Source: Lewinellaceae bacterium (GTDB lineage Bacteria; Bacteroidota; Bacteroidia; Chitinophagales; Saprospiraceae). Taken from it: a stretch of DNA of 64,000 nt. Below the pieces are notes generated by a model that was not told the origin of the DNA, did not search any database, and saw only the letters and a list, made by a program, of their open reading frames with translations. Position numbers and translations under genes: made by a program. Positions 43,979 through 55,600 of this stretch are shown piece after piece; the stretch's first letter is position 1; each line of letters opens with the position of its first letter. The stretch spans positions 1 to 64,000 of the forward strand of contig JADJFA010000009.1 in NCBI GenBank assembly GCA_016708875.1, written 5' to 3'.

Positions 43979-46900
43979 CTATCTCATCACGGTCAATTTC
44001 CGCACAAATACCTGATTATCAATCCAAACAGAGACGGAGTACATCCCAGCTGGTTGGTTGCTCAGGTCAATCGGAAGGTTCAGCGCGTCGGTTTCAAGCG
44101 TCGGGTTCTCCAAAATCAGGCGTCCGCTCATGTCGTAGACTTCAATGCGTATTTCCTCAGACTGGTGCAATTTCAGCGAGAGCATGGTCAGTCCCTCAGT
44201 TGGGTTCGGCGAAAGTTGGAACAGCGCAAAATACGCGTCTTCCGTGGTGCTGGAAGTGGTCAATACTGTATAGGATCCCGTTTGCGTACAACCATTTGCA
44301 TCTGTGACAACCACGGTATAGGTACCACCTAGCAGGGCTGTTAGGTCTTCTGTGGTCGCGCCGTTACTCCAGAGGTAGGCAAAGGGAGCCGTTCCGCCGA
44401 CAACGGTCAGGTTTATTGCGCCATTGTTTGCATTGGGAGCAGATTCGTTGGTAATTACTGCGGTGGTGGCAATTGCCGGAGGTATTTGGAGCGTTACGCC
44501 AAAGACAGCGGTACAACCTGCCGCATCGGTCGTCGTCACGGTGTAGCTGCCACCGTTCAAAAATGTTACACACGGGGTGGAAGCGCCGCCTGACCATTGA
44601 TACATGTAAGGGGCAACACCACCGCTGGCAGCGGCGCAAACTATTGCAAATCCCGTGCAACCCACAGAGGTTTGGATCCCAACCGTCAAAACTGGCGGTA
44701 CAACCACCGTTGCCTCCTGTATAAAACTGCAACCTCCAGCATCGGTGACAGAAACTCCTATTGTGCTGGTGCCTGTGTATGTTGCACAACTGCCTGTACT
44801 TCCATTAGACCAAGCATACGTGTAGGGAGGAGTACCTCCGCTTGCAACAACACAGGTTGAAACTTGCCCACTACAATTGATTGTCGCGGGTGAGGCCGTC
44901 ACCATGAATTCAGGCGCCTGCCCAACTTCCACGACGTCAGAAGCCGTGCAAGCTCCAATGGTTACCACGACTGTATAGGTACCCGGCTCCGTTACCAAAG
45001 GGCTGGGCTCGTTGGAAATGAACCCATTAGGCCCAATCCAGCTGTAAGTTGCACTTGGATTATTGTTCCCGCTATTCACCAAAACCGATGTATTGGCGCA
45101 GTTTAGTACACCGCTGGCCGTGGCGTTTACGGTAGGAAGGCTGTTGTCAGCTGTCACGCTTGTTTGATCGGAAGTGGTGCATCCGTTGGCAGGGTTGGTC
45201 ACCGTAAGGATGTAAACGCCTGGTAACGAAACACTTGGGTTTTGTTCAGAAGAACTAAAACCACCTGGGCCGGTCCAGAGAAACGTTGCTCCATTCGTGC
45301 TGCTGTTGCCCGAAAGTTGCACCGTAGGAGTGCCGCAAGAGAGGATCGCATCCGGACCTGCATCTGCGTCGGGCGGGGTGATGTCTTGATTGATTTGGAC
45401 ATCAACATCCGTGGAGCACCCGTTGGCGACAGACACCGCTTGAATGGTTATTACACCTGGTTGGCAAATCATGATGGGGAATCCGGGCGGCAACAATTGT
45501 CCCGCCAGGAAAAGTTGAATGCCCGGAATGCTCGGCACGACAAAGTCTGCACAAGGCATAACGCAGGTCAGCGTAGGCAAGGGCGAAAGGTTGACGCTGG
45601 GTGGCGTCGTATTTTCTGTAACGGTAGTTGTCGCACTATTGGTGCAACCATTGACGGAGTTGGTGACAACCACGGTGTAATCGCCTGGACAGCTCGCCAT
45701 AAATTGTGGGCCACCGGAAACACAAGGGCCAGTCCATTGGAACGTGACACCACCTACGTTGCTCGTTGCAATCAAAGGAACTTCCGTGACAGCACAGGTG
45801 ATTTCACCCCCTTGGGCGGTCGCGCCAGGTATTACCACATTTGCGACCACAGTGGTGCTGGCCGTGTTGGTGCAACCGTTGTTCTGGTTGGTTACCGTTA
45901 CGGTATAAATCCCTGCGCAAGTAGCTGTTGTGCCAACTACACAAGGCCCGTCCCAGGCAAAGCCTGCAGAAGCAGCATTGGAAGTTGCCATCAGTTCAGT
46001 GGAGGTGTTTAAACAAGTGATATCCCCGCCGTTGCTGGCAGTAAGGGTTGGAATAATCACGTCGGAAATGACTGTTACAATCTTATTTCCGATACAACCA
46101 TTAGTGGCCGAAGTTGCGGTTATGGTGTAATTACCCGACATGGTGGCTGTTGCCGTAAAACCTTGCACGAAGAACCCAAGTGGCCCCGTAATGGTGCTAA
46201 GGGAAAGCCCGGCTGGATCAACTTCGATGGTGGCCGAAGTATTTGCACAATTGATTGAATTACTGACAGTTGCGTTAATGGTTGGCCCGGCAAAATCGCC
46301 CACAACCGCTACGGTAGCTGTGCTGCTACAGCCTGCTGCGTCGGTGCCGGTAACAGTGTAGGTGCCGACGTTACTCACTGTGGGATTTTGCAGGGTGCTG
46401 GTAAAATTGTTGGGGCCTATCCAACTCCAGTTGGTGATTGGGTTGTTGGCATCGGCGCTGAGCAGGGTGGTCAAAGAAGTACAGGTGAGCGTTCCGCCCG
46501 TGGCCGTTACGATTGGGCCTCCGGCGCCGCTGAAAATGAATTGGGCAATAGCCCCGGTGGCGTTGTTCGCGTAAGTCCCACCACCAGGTGTGGTCACGTT
46601 TTTGATGGCGCGCACCTGATAGTACAGCGTGTCGAGTTGTGGGCTGAGATCAGTATAGGAAGTTCCGGTCACCGGGTTCGCGGTCAGGCGTGTGTATGGC
46701 CCGTCTTGAGACAAGGAACGGTAAATATGATAGCCCGTAACCACATCGGCAGAAGCGGTCCAGTTGAGCAAAACACTGCTGCAAGTTGGCGATGTGACCA
46801 CCACATCTTTGGCGGGTTTCACGACGTGTGCCCGGAGCGAAGGATCACCTAGCAATGACACATGCGCGCCACCTTCGCCATAAGACCCAAAATAACCGTT

Positions 46901-48253
46901 GTTGTACCGAGCGTTCATCGCCTCCCAGGTTACAAAACCAATCGTTTCGCCGGATGCAAGCGCCTGGTAAAAATAGTGTGGTCTGCCTGCCCAGGAACAA
47001 GTGAGAATGCCGCCGCGTGAAGCCAATGCGGAGGGCATAAATGGATTTGATTCATAATCCCAATCGCCGTGGTAGGAGCCAAAAAGGTTGGAAAAAACGA
47101 TGTTGACGGAATCGGTGGCAAAGTTTGCGCTGCTGCCTACGCCGTCCGCACTGCTGTAGCCACCTGCGCCACATCCATATCCCAACAAGAACGACTGATT
47201 GTCGGTATCGTTGAAAAAATCACCTTCCACGATATTGGCTTCGCCCACAAGCGGATATGCGTTTCGATAGCCATTAGCAGCAAAAGCCTCTCCGCCAAAG
47301 TAGCCAAAGTTGTCGTCAACCAGTGCTTTGTTGTCCACGGTGTAATCTCCGTTACGCCAGCGGTGGTTTTTGTCCAAATATCTTTTCAAAAGTCCGATAT
47401 GATCCGCAGCGCCAAATGCAGCGGCATCGAGGCGAGTGAAATCAACACGACCTACCTGCAACTCCACTTGAGATGGGATACGGCTTTGGTCGAATTTTCC
47501 GTCACCCGGAATGTTGTTGTTCGCGGCGCGTCCGGAATTGGTGATATTCGCCGTGTTGTCTGTCCAGACGCCGTTCACATCTGCGTAATACGCATCGGAA
47601 GGCCAGGCGCCGTTATGGTCTGGATGGCCGTCCCAGATGGTGGTGTCTGCGAGGGAGTTACTGCCAGAGTATGGAACTGGGATATCACCGAACAGGAGCA
47701 CCGCTTTCACGTTGGTAGGGTCGGCATTATAAGATGTCACGATTTGGTTTTTAACCGATTGCACCGTCGAAGATGGGCCAGTTTTGAAAGGAATGGGCCA
47801 CCATCCATCGCCACGCAGGTCGTTTTTTAATCGTGCAAGTTCCGGCCCTAATGCATCGGCGGAAGTCGAATCCACGAAGATCAGGATTTTGCCACGGGTG
47901 TTCACTGGGTTGGCGTTGACCGCCACGTGGACATAGCCAAAGGAAAATATTCCATTCACAAATTGCTGTAATACATACTCGTAGGTCTGACCATTGGAAA
48001 CGCCGGTATCAATGATGCTGTTCACGTTGGAACCGCCCAGGTTAAGCACCAGCTGCCAGGCATTTCCAGCCTGCCCTTTGGCGCGGCGGAGCATTAGCAG
48101 GCTGGCGTTGCCGGGATTTGGCCAGCTAAGGGTGATACTGGTAGGGCCTGTGCCGAGGGTCGCCGTAATGGGCACGGTGGCATCTTTGGCAAATTGTGCC
48201 TGCGACGCAGAGAAGCACATGAAAAAGGCGATGAAGGTAAAAAATAGCCTCAT
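43979..48253 (-). CDS. Paralogue C: large T9SS exoprotein, same architecture as A
   Basis: 1,424 residues starting MRLFFTFIAFFMCFSASQAQ; an upstream in-frame extension is rejected. The core shows GKILIFVDSTSADALG, RLKNDLRGDGWWPIPFKTG, FSNLFGSYHGDWDYESNPF, CSWAGRPHYFYQ and LLGDPSLRAHV, then a fibronectin III domain. Seven Ig-like repeats and three SprB-like repeats follow in the same order as in A, each matching its counterpart, and the sorting domain ends RKLTVMR. SprB-type repeats occur in gliding adhesins of this phylum. Together with A and B it forms a tandem family, probably surface-displayed through the T9SS. Confidence 0.8.
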   Translation of the reverse strand: MRLFFTFIAFFMCFSASQAQFAKDATVPITATLGTGPTSITLSWPNPGNASLLMLRRAKGQAGNAWQLVLNLGGSNVNSIIDTGVSNGQTYEYVLQQFVNGIFSFGYVHVAVNANPVNTRGKILIFVDSTSADALGPELARLKNDLRGDGWWPIPFKTGPSSTVQSVKNQIVTSYNADPTNVKAVLLFGDIPVPYSGSNSLADTTIWDGHPDHNGAWPSDAYYADVNGVWTDNTANITNSGRAANNNIPGDGKFDQSRIPSQVELQVGRVDFTRLDAAAFGAADHIGLLKRYLDKNHRWRNGDYTVDNKALVDDNFGYFGGEAFAANGYRNAYPLVGEANIVEGDFFNDTDNQSFLLGYGCGAGGYSSADGVGSSANFATDSVNIVFSNLFGSYHGDWDYESNPFMPSALASRGGILTCSWAGRPHYFYQALASGETIGFVTWEAMNARYNNGYFGSYGEGGAHVSLLGDPSLRAHVVKPAKDVVVTSPTCSSVLLNWTASADVVTGYHIYRSLSQDGPYTRLTANPVTGTSYTDLSPQLDTLYYQVRAIKNVTTPGGGTYANNATGAIAQFIFSGAGGPIVTATGGTLTCTSLTTLLSADANNPITNWSWIGPNNFTSTLQNPTVSNVGTYTVTGTDAAGCSSTATVAVVGDFAGPTINATVSNSINCANTSATIEVDPAGLSLSTITGPLGFFVQGFTATATMSGNYTITATSATNGCIGNKIVTVISDVIIPTLTASNGGDITCLNTSTELMATSNAASAGFAWDGPCVVGTTATCAGIYTVTVTNQNNGCTNTASTTVVANVVIPGATAQGGEITCAVTEVPLIATSNVGGVTFQWTGPCVSGGPQFMASCPGDYTVVVTNSVNGCTNSATTTVTENTTPPSVNLSPLPTLTCVMPCADFVVPSIPGIQLFLAGQLLPPGFPIMICQPGVITIQAVSVANGCSTDVDVQINQDITPPDADAGPDAILSCGTPTVQLSGNSSTNGATFLWTGPGGFSSSEQNPSVSLPGVYILTVTNPANGCTTSDQTSVTADNSLPTVNATASGVLNCANTSVLVNSGNNNPSATYSWIGPNGFISNEPSPLVTEPGTYTVVVTIGACTASDVVEVGQAPEFMVTASPATINCSGQVSTCVVASGGTPPYTYAWSNGSTGSCATYTGTSTIGVSVTDAGGCSFIQEATVVVPPVLTVGIQTSVGCTGFAIVCAAASGGVAPYMYQWSGGASTPCVTFLNGGSYTVTTTDAAGCTAVFGVTLQIPPAIATTAVITNESAPNANNGAINLTVVGGTAPFAYLWSNGATTEDLTALLGGTYTVVVTDANGCTQTGSYTVLTTSSTTEDAYFALFQLSPNPTEGLTMLSLKLHQSEEIRIEVYDMSGRLILENPTLETDALNLPIDLSNQPAGMYSVSVWIDNQVFVRKLTVMR

Positions 48254-48479
48254 GAGAAAGCGGTGGTTGGTGAGAGAATGTGAGTCAATGACGAATCGGC
48301 CAGCAAGATTCAAAAAATTGAGGAAAATGCTGCTTTGAACAGCGTAAGAAATTTCAATGCAAATCAGCCGTGCTGGCGTGCTTGTTGAAAACACCTACGA
48401 TATGCACCTATCTTTTTCCGAAAACCAAGTAATTATAAAGAGCGGTACTTTAATCACTTGGCAACCCTACTTTTGCTTG

Positions 48480-49247
48480 ATGAAATGCCAGTTTCGGATC
48501 GCTTTTTCATTAATTTTCTGTGTTTTTTTTGTCACACAAACCTCCGCCCAGCCCAACTACAGCGGCGCTCGCGTAGCCCTTTTTGACGTTCAAATTCTGC
48601 AACAAAAAAACCAGACCCTCAGCCTCCGTTGCCGCATGGCGAACACGGGGCGTCAAGTCATTGGGGTAAAAAAAGCAGCCGAAATGGTGGTAGAATTTGA
48701 TACCATCGCCTTGCCCAGCCTCTTACATGGCCATGAATCCGCCATCGCGACGGCGGCGCGGAGCAATTGCCCGAAACTCAAGCCGGGCGAAATTTCCGAA
48801 GCTATTTGGCTGAATGTGCGGCTTAAACCCCGCGAATACGAAACAGTGGCTGGCACGGGCGCCTGCGCTGAAATGGTGTTCGATACCGCTTTTGTAGAGG
48901 AATGGGGCGAGCGCACGATGCGTCTCCGTTTTTTCCTGAAAAACACAGGCAATGCCCCTGCTCATTTTTTCTCCAAAAATGCCGAACCGCTTGTGAATCT
49001 GTACTTTGTGAGCGGCACAAAACTCACCCGAGGCGCCATTCCAGCAGGAACCACCAGCATCAAAAAAGGCCGCGAAACAGTGGACGGACTGCTCTTGCCG
49101 GGACAAGTTTTAGAGGGCACGGTGGAAATAAGTTTGAAAGACCGCAGCAAGTTTTCCCCCAATATCGCGCTCGATTTCGACCCGGCACAAGCCGTGGATG
49201 AGTGCGGGCGGACTGGGAATGTGTGGGTGGTCGGGCTGAGATATTAG
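48480..49247 (+). CDS. Secreted protein of unknown function
   Basis: 255 residues from MKCQFRIAFSLIFCVFFVTQ, with a signal peptide ending near TSAQ; the frame is open 41 codons further upstream but that part is not signal-like. The mature protein seems to contain two related beta-sandwich halves (TLSLRCRMANTGRQVIG and TMRLRFFLKNTGNAPAHFF), resembling conserved Ig-like folds. No catalytic motif and no sorting domain. It is divergent from paralogue C and followed by its own terminator. Confidence 0.65.
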   Translation: MKCQFRIAFSLIFCVFFVTQTSAQPNYSGARVALFDVQILQQKNQTLSLRCRMANTGRQVIGVKKAAEMVVEFDTIALPSLLHGHESAIATAARSNCPKLKPGEISEAIWLNVRLKPREYETVAGTGACAEMVFDTAFVEEWGERTMRLRFFLKNTGNAPAHFFSKNAEPLVNLYFVSGTKLTRGAIPAGTTSIKKGRETVDGLLLPGQVLEGTVEISLKDRSKFSPNIALDFDPAQAVDECGRTGNVWVVGLRY

Positions 49248-49280
49248 GATATTGGGGTATTGGGACATTAAGTTTTCGGA

Positions 49281-49321
49281 AAAAAGCCCCGCCTTGCTGT
49301 TTTTACGGCAGGGCTTTTTTA
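49281..49321 (+). terminator. Rho-independent terminator
   Basis: AGCCCCGCC and GGCAGGGCT form an interrupted stem followed by TTTTT, and preceded by AAAAA so it can also act from the other side. It lies 34 bases after the secreted-protein gene. Confidence 0.85.
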
Positions 49322-49620
49322 CTTTTGCAGAAGTTTTTTAATCCCTTTGTTTTTTCTGTAATCTCATGACTGTTTTGGCACTCCGCCGCTGACTTTTCTT
49401 CTGTCTGGCCACCGCTTTTTCTCCCCCCCCCAGTGTGTCCGGCCTAATTTTTGCTTTCGGAGAAGTAAGCCCGTTTTCCAATAAGTCATTTCCCAAATGC
49501 TGGTTTGTCTGAAACTGCTCCAGAGCAGGTTTTTGGCATTTTTGGCAACCGAACTGCTAAGGTTTTTGAAACCTTATAGGTTTCGAAGTTCGCTTTTTAT
49601 TCTTAATAATCAGATTCTCA
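49322..49620. other. Leader region of the giant metzincin gene
   Basis: About 300 bases without a gene. It contains a nine-C run near 49423 (length may be unreliable), a TAATTTTTGC word near 49446 that resembles a -7 box with one extra T, and a small hairpin AAGGTTTTTGAAACCTT (49559-49575). No promoter can be called firmly. Confidence 0.4.
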
Positions 49621-52600
49621 TGAAAAAAGGATTTACTACCACTTTTGGAACATTTAAAGGGCTTTCCCCTCTTCCATTTCTTTTGTTCCTATGTTTTTGC
49701 ATTCCAACCGGCCTTTTCGCCCAAAGTGGCGTGGCTTCTCAAGGGTTTTGGCAGGAAATTAAAGACGCAGACGTCACAGCGGAGAGTACGGCCCGCCTGA
49801 TTGTGCCTTCCAAATATCGTGTCCTGCGACTTGATCTGACGGCCATGAAATCCGCGTTGCTCTCGGCGCCGATAGAAAACAACTTAGTTACCTATACCAA
49901 TGGCATTGAATTGCATTTCCCTATGGCAGATGGTACATTCGGGCGTTTCAAAGTATGGTATTCGCCTGTTATGGCATCGGAATTGGCGGCATTATATCCC
50001 GAAATTAGAACTTACGCCGGTTTTAATATCGACAATCCGGCCAATATCATCCGCTTGGATGTAACTCCTACCGGATTTCATGCCATGACTTATGGCACTG
50101 AGGGCATCCGTGTTTATTGACCCTTACGCAAAGGGCAACACGAAGGACTATATCTGTTATTTCAAACGTGATTTTGTAAAAAAGAAGGAGAGCGCATGAC
50201 TTGTTCGGTCGGCGACGATGTAACAATAGACCTGAAAGATACCCAAGGCAATCAGGATTTTGCAGGCGACTGTGGCACGCGCCATGAATACAGACTGGCG
50301 CTTGCCTGCAGCGGCGAATACGGCACTTTTCATGGTGGCACGGTGGGATTGGCACTTGCGGCTATGAACGTGACCATGAACCGCATAAACGGCGTTTTTG
50401 AAAAAGATTTTGCCATCCGGATGATCATTATCGGCAATAACAACCTGATTGTTTATACCAATCCCGCCACTGACCCCTATACCGATCCATTAGATGATGG
50501 TATCACCATTGATGAAAATCAAGCCAATATTGATTTGGTGATTGGTACTGCAAACTATGATATCGGCCACGTATTTACCAATAGTGGGAGTGGCTTGGCA
50601 GCAACCCCAGCCACTTGTATTGCCGGGAATAAGGCACGCGCCACAACCGGATCCACTAACCCTATTGGCGACCCATTCGACATTGATTATGTGGCGCATG
50701 AAATGGGCCATCAATTTATAGGAAAGCACACCCAATACAACGATGCCTGCAACCGCAACAATACCACCGCCATCGAGCCTGGCTCCGCGTCCACCATTAT
50801 GGGTTATGCTGGCGTTTGCGCCCCTTTTGTGCAACTGCACAGTGATGCCTATTTTGCTACCTCCAGCGTTGTAGAAATCAGAAATTATGTCGCTACAGGA
50901 TTCGGAAACACCTGCGACAACGCTGTCGCCGTGGCAAACACAGCACCGACTGTTACTGCATTGACCAATTATTCTATTCCCATTTCCACCCCATTTGTAC
51001 AGACCGCTTCGGCTACAGATCCGGATGGCAGTTTGACCTATTGTTGGGAACAAATTGACGCTTATACGGCGCCTACTCAACCCATGCCACCCACTGCCGG
51101 CAATCTTCATGGGCCAGTTTTTAGATCCTTGAACCCGACAGCGTCCACGACGCGTTATTTTCCCAACCTCACGGATTTGTTCAACAACGTGACACCCACC
51201 TGGGAGGTTTTGCCTAATATTGGTCGTGCGATGAACTTCCGGGTGACGGTGCGTGACAATGTGGCTACAGCAGGTTGCACAGGGGAAGCCTCCAATACAG
51301 TGACCACTGTTGCGGCGGCAGGGCCTTTTGTAGTGACCTCTCCGAACACAGGGGTCTCTTATCCCGTTGGCTCCACACAGACCGTGACCTGGAATGTGGC
51401 CAATACTACTGCTGCACCGGTCAGTTGCGCCAATGTGGACATTTTGTTTACTTCTGATGGCGGGGCTAACTTTACGACCTTACTGGCCAACACTCCCAAC
51501 GATGGCACTCAGGCAGTGACCATGCCAAATACGGCTACAAAAACGGCGCGTATCGTTGTAAAATGTGCTAACAATATCTTTTTTGATGTATCGAACGTCA
51601 ATTTCAAATTGGTGGGCCCATTGGTTATCAATGAGGTTGACTACGATCAACCCGGCGCCGATGCAGCTGAATTTCTTGAGTTGAAGAATATTTCCGGGAA
51701 CGCCGTCAACCTCAATGGCTGGACGGTTGAGTTGGTCAATGGCAATGCAGGAGGTGCCGCGATCTATCAAACCATCGCCCTTCCAAACGTCAACCTTGCG
51801 GCTGGCGGCTACTTTGTTATCTGTGCCAACAATGCCAATACGCCTAACTGTGATTTGGATGTGGCGCCCAATACCGATTTGATTCAAAATGGCGCTCCTG
51901 ATGGTATAGGGCTTCGGAATGCAGGCGTTTTAGTGGATGCGGTCAGTTATGAGGGAAATACAGGCGCCCCTTATACCGAAACCTCCGGGGTCGGTCTTAT
52001 TGATGGGGCTGGCGCCGCAAATCAGGGCATTTCCCGTTTCCCTGACGGAACGGACACAGACGTTAACAATGCTGATTTGCTCAGTAACGTATGCGTGTCT
52101 CCAGGCTTGGCCAACCTCAACACTACTGTGAGCTGTGTGCTGCCCTGCGATATCAGCGCCATCAGCTTCTCCAATGTTGGAGTATGCAATGACAACGGCA
52201 CTCCGGGAGATCCTTCAGACGATTATTTTACAGCGAATATCACGGTGACATTTGTGAACCCACCAGGTTCCGGCAATCTGACCTCAGTGGAGATGTGCTG
52301 GCTGGCGGCGGGGCACTTTTTGTTGCAGCCCCTTTACCAGTCCAACCGTTTTTGCCGGCATACGCCTGAAAGCAGATGGCACACCAAGTGTTGTAACCGC
52401 TACTTTCAGTGTTGATCCGCTTTGTACGTTTACCGTAAGCAATGGCCCAACTGTAGTGAGCCGTCCAATGCAATTTGCGACCTGACCGGCACAGGCCTCG
52501 CCGATGTACACTGCGAAGACACTGAAGAAACAGGCAACGACGACACGGACGATTATATCTTTTCCAACTGAATCCTACAGGGGTTAACCTTGGCAAGTTA

Positions 52601-55600
52601 TAGCCTGACTGTCAGTAGCGGTTCTGTCTTTTATGCCGGTGGAGCTCCCGCCGTTAATGTGTCTTATGGTGGCGCTAGCTTTTTCCGATTGCAGCTTGGC
52701 TCAGCGGGTAGTGGAGATGTGACCGTAACAATTACCGATGATGGGGATGACAATTGTACCATTGATGCCCTGATCGAAGATCCGGGTTCTTGCTCTGTTC
52801 CGTTATGTGATCTTACCGATGCTGGCCTCACCGACGTGCATTGCGAAGACAACAACGAGAGTGGAGGCGACGATACAGACGATTTTATTTGGTTTCAACT
52901 CAGCCCAACTGGCACTTCTTTGGGTTCGGGTTACAATGTCACAGTAAGCAGTGGCTCTGTGCTTTGGAATGGAAACACGCCCGCCAACAACGTCCCTTAT
53001 GGCAACCTAGAATTTTTCCGCCTGCAACAAGGCTCAGCAGGTGGGGGCAACGTGACTATCTTTATCGCGGATGCAAATGACGCGGATTGCACTTTCTCAG
53101 TCGAAATCGAGGATCCGGGAAGTTGCTCCGTGGTCAACTGTGATATTGCCATTACGGATATTCAGGTCACCCATGAAACTTGTCCCGGCGACGATGACGG
53201 CAGCATTACCATTACGGCTACTTGTACCACCTGTTTAGACATCGAATATTCCATTGATGGGGTCAATTATCAACTAGGCAACGTTTTCTCCGGCCTTTCT
53301 CCAAATACCTACTCCATTTTTGTTCGCGATACAGGAGATCCAGATTGTTCCGATGGCGGTGAAGCAACGATCAATCCCGGCGACGGTGTCCCGCCCGTTT
53401 TTGACCAAGACCCATTGCCACAAGATGCCACTATCGAGTGCTCCGATGATGTGCCACCGGCAGCAACCTTGACTGCTACCGATGCCGTTGACCCCGACGT
53501 GCCAGTTGTTTTTGAGGAAGATGAAACACCCGGCGATTGCCCACAGGAATACACCATTACCCGCACCTGGACAGCGACCGATGACTGTGGTAATAGCACC
53601 CAGCACATCCAGGTCATCAGCGTAGAGGACAACACGCCTCCCGAACTGAACAATCTGCCAGATATCAGCGTGACGGTGGAATGCGACCAAGACCTTCCAG
53701 GTATCCCAGACGTTACGGCCACCGACCTTTGCGACACGGATGTTTCCGTAACATTCAACGAAAGCACCGAATCGGGCACTTGCCCACAAGAGTACACGCT
53801 GTATCGCACTTGGGAGGCCACGGATGACTGCGGCAACACAGTGACATTCACCCAAACCATTACGGTTACAGACAATACTGCCCCGACATTTAATCAAAGC
53901 CCACTCCCGGAGGACATCACCGTTTCTTGTTCGGATGTTCCAATGCCAGAGGTGTTGGATGGTACCGACAACTGCGACCCGGGCATTCCAGTACCTGTTA
54001 TTTTTATCAATGAATTCCACTACGACAACACTGGTGGAGACATGGGTGAGTTTATTGAAATTGCCGGAACGGCCGGAACAGACCTTTCCCAATATCAAAT
54101 TGTATTGTACAACGGCTCAAACGGCGCTCCTTACAACACCTTGATTCTGAGCGGCCTGATTGACAATGAAGGCGGCTCCGGCTTTGGCGCGGTCTCTTTT
54201 GCATATCCAGTAGACGGCATCCAAAACGGCGCACCAGATGGTATCGTGCTGGCATCTACGGCTGGCATGGTGCTGCAATTTTTGAGTTACGAAGGCGCTT
54301 TTGTAGCCGTAGGCGGCGTAGCCAATGGAATGATGTCCACGGATATTGGAGTGCTTGAAGTTGGCACAACGCCCATCGGCCAATCGCTCCAACTCACGGG
54401 CACAGGCCAGCAATACGGAGACTTTACCTGGGTAGGCCCGCTTGTTGCTTCGGCTGGCGTTTTGAACGCCGGGCAAACCATCAATCCGCTCCCTGGCGTG
54501 ATCCCTGCCATGTTCAGTCAGATGATTGATGGTGGCGATTGCAATGGAGAATCTACCATCACCCGGATGTGGCAGCTTTCCGATGCTTGCGGAAATTCGA
54601 TTACCCACACCCAAATCATTACAGTTACGGATACGGAAGGCCCTTCGTTCTCTCCGCCACCGCTCCCAATGGACATGACCCTGAGCTGCGAACAGCCGGT
54701 GCCACCCGCACCCACGCTTACCGCCGCTGATCTATGCGACGTGCCGGGAATGCAGACAGAAGAGGTCTGGATCAATGAATTCCACTACGATAACAATGGC
54801 GGTGATATGGGTGAGTTCATCGAAATCGCAGGCACAGCAGGTACCAACCTCGCCAACTATACCCTGGTGTTGTACAACGGCTCCAATGGTTTGTCTTACA
54901 ATACCCTTGTGTTGTCTGGCATTATCCCAAACCTGGCAAACGGCTTTGGCACCCTATGTTTCAATTATGGTCCCGATGGTATCCAAAACGGCGCACCTGA
55001 CGGCATAGCATTGATACACAATGTGATGGGCGGCATGGTGCTGCAGTTCTTGAGTTATGAGGGCGCATTTGTGGCCGCAAATGGCCCTGCAAATGGCATG
55101 ATGTCCACCAATATTGGGGTGCAAGAAGTTGGCACCACCCCCCTTGGTTTTTCGGTGTACCTGACTGGCAATGGCGATGAATACTCCGACTTTACCTGGG
55201 CAGGCCCTTTGGCTGCCACCAATTGTGGCGTAAACACTGGCCAGACCTTCATTCCGGCATCACAAGGTCCGGTTGTGACCTTTGAAGAAAGCGAGGAGCC
55301 AGGCGATTGTCCGCAAGAACGGTTTATTTACCGGACATGGACAGCCACCGATGATTGCGGTAACCAAACGACGCTCAATCAAACCATAACCATCGTAGAC
55401 GAAACGGACCCTACGGTCAACTGCCCTGCAGATTTTGTCCTTGATCTGGATATTTTCGGCAATGCTTCGCTCGATATTTCAGACATAAACTTCACATATT
55501 CAGACAATTGTGCCACCGTAGGCGAGCTTACAGTGATTCCCTTCCCCACCCAGTTTTTTGATTGTGATGATGAAGGCACCACCACTCCATTAACCATTTC

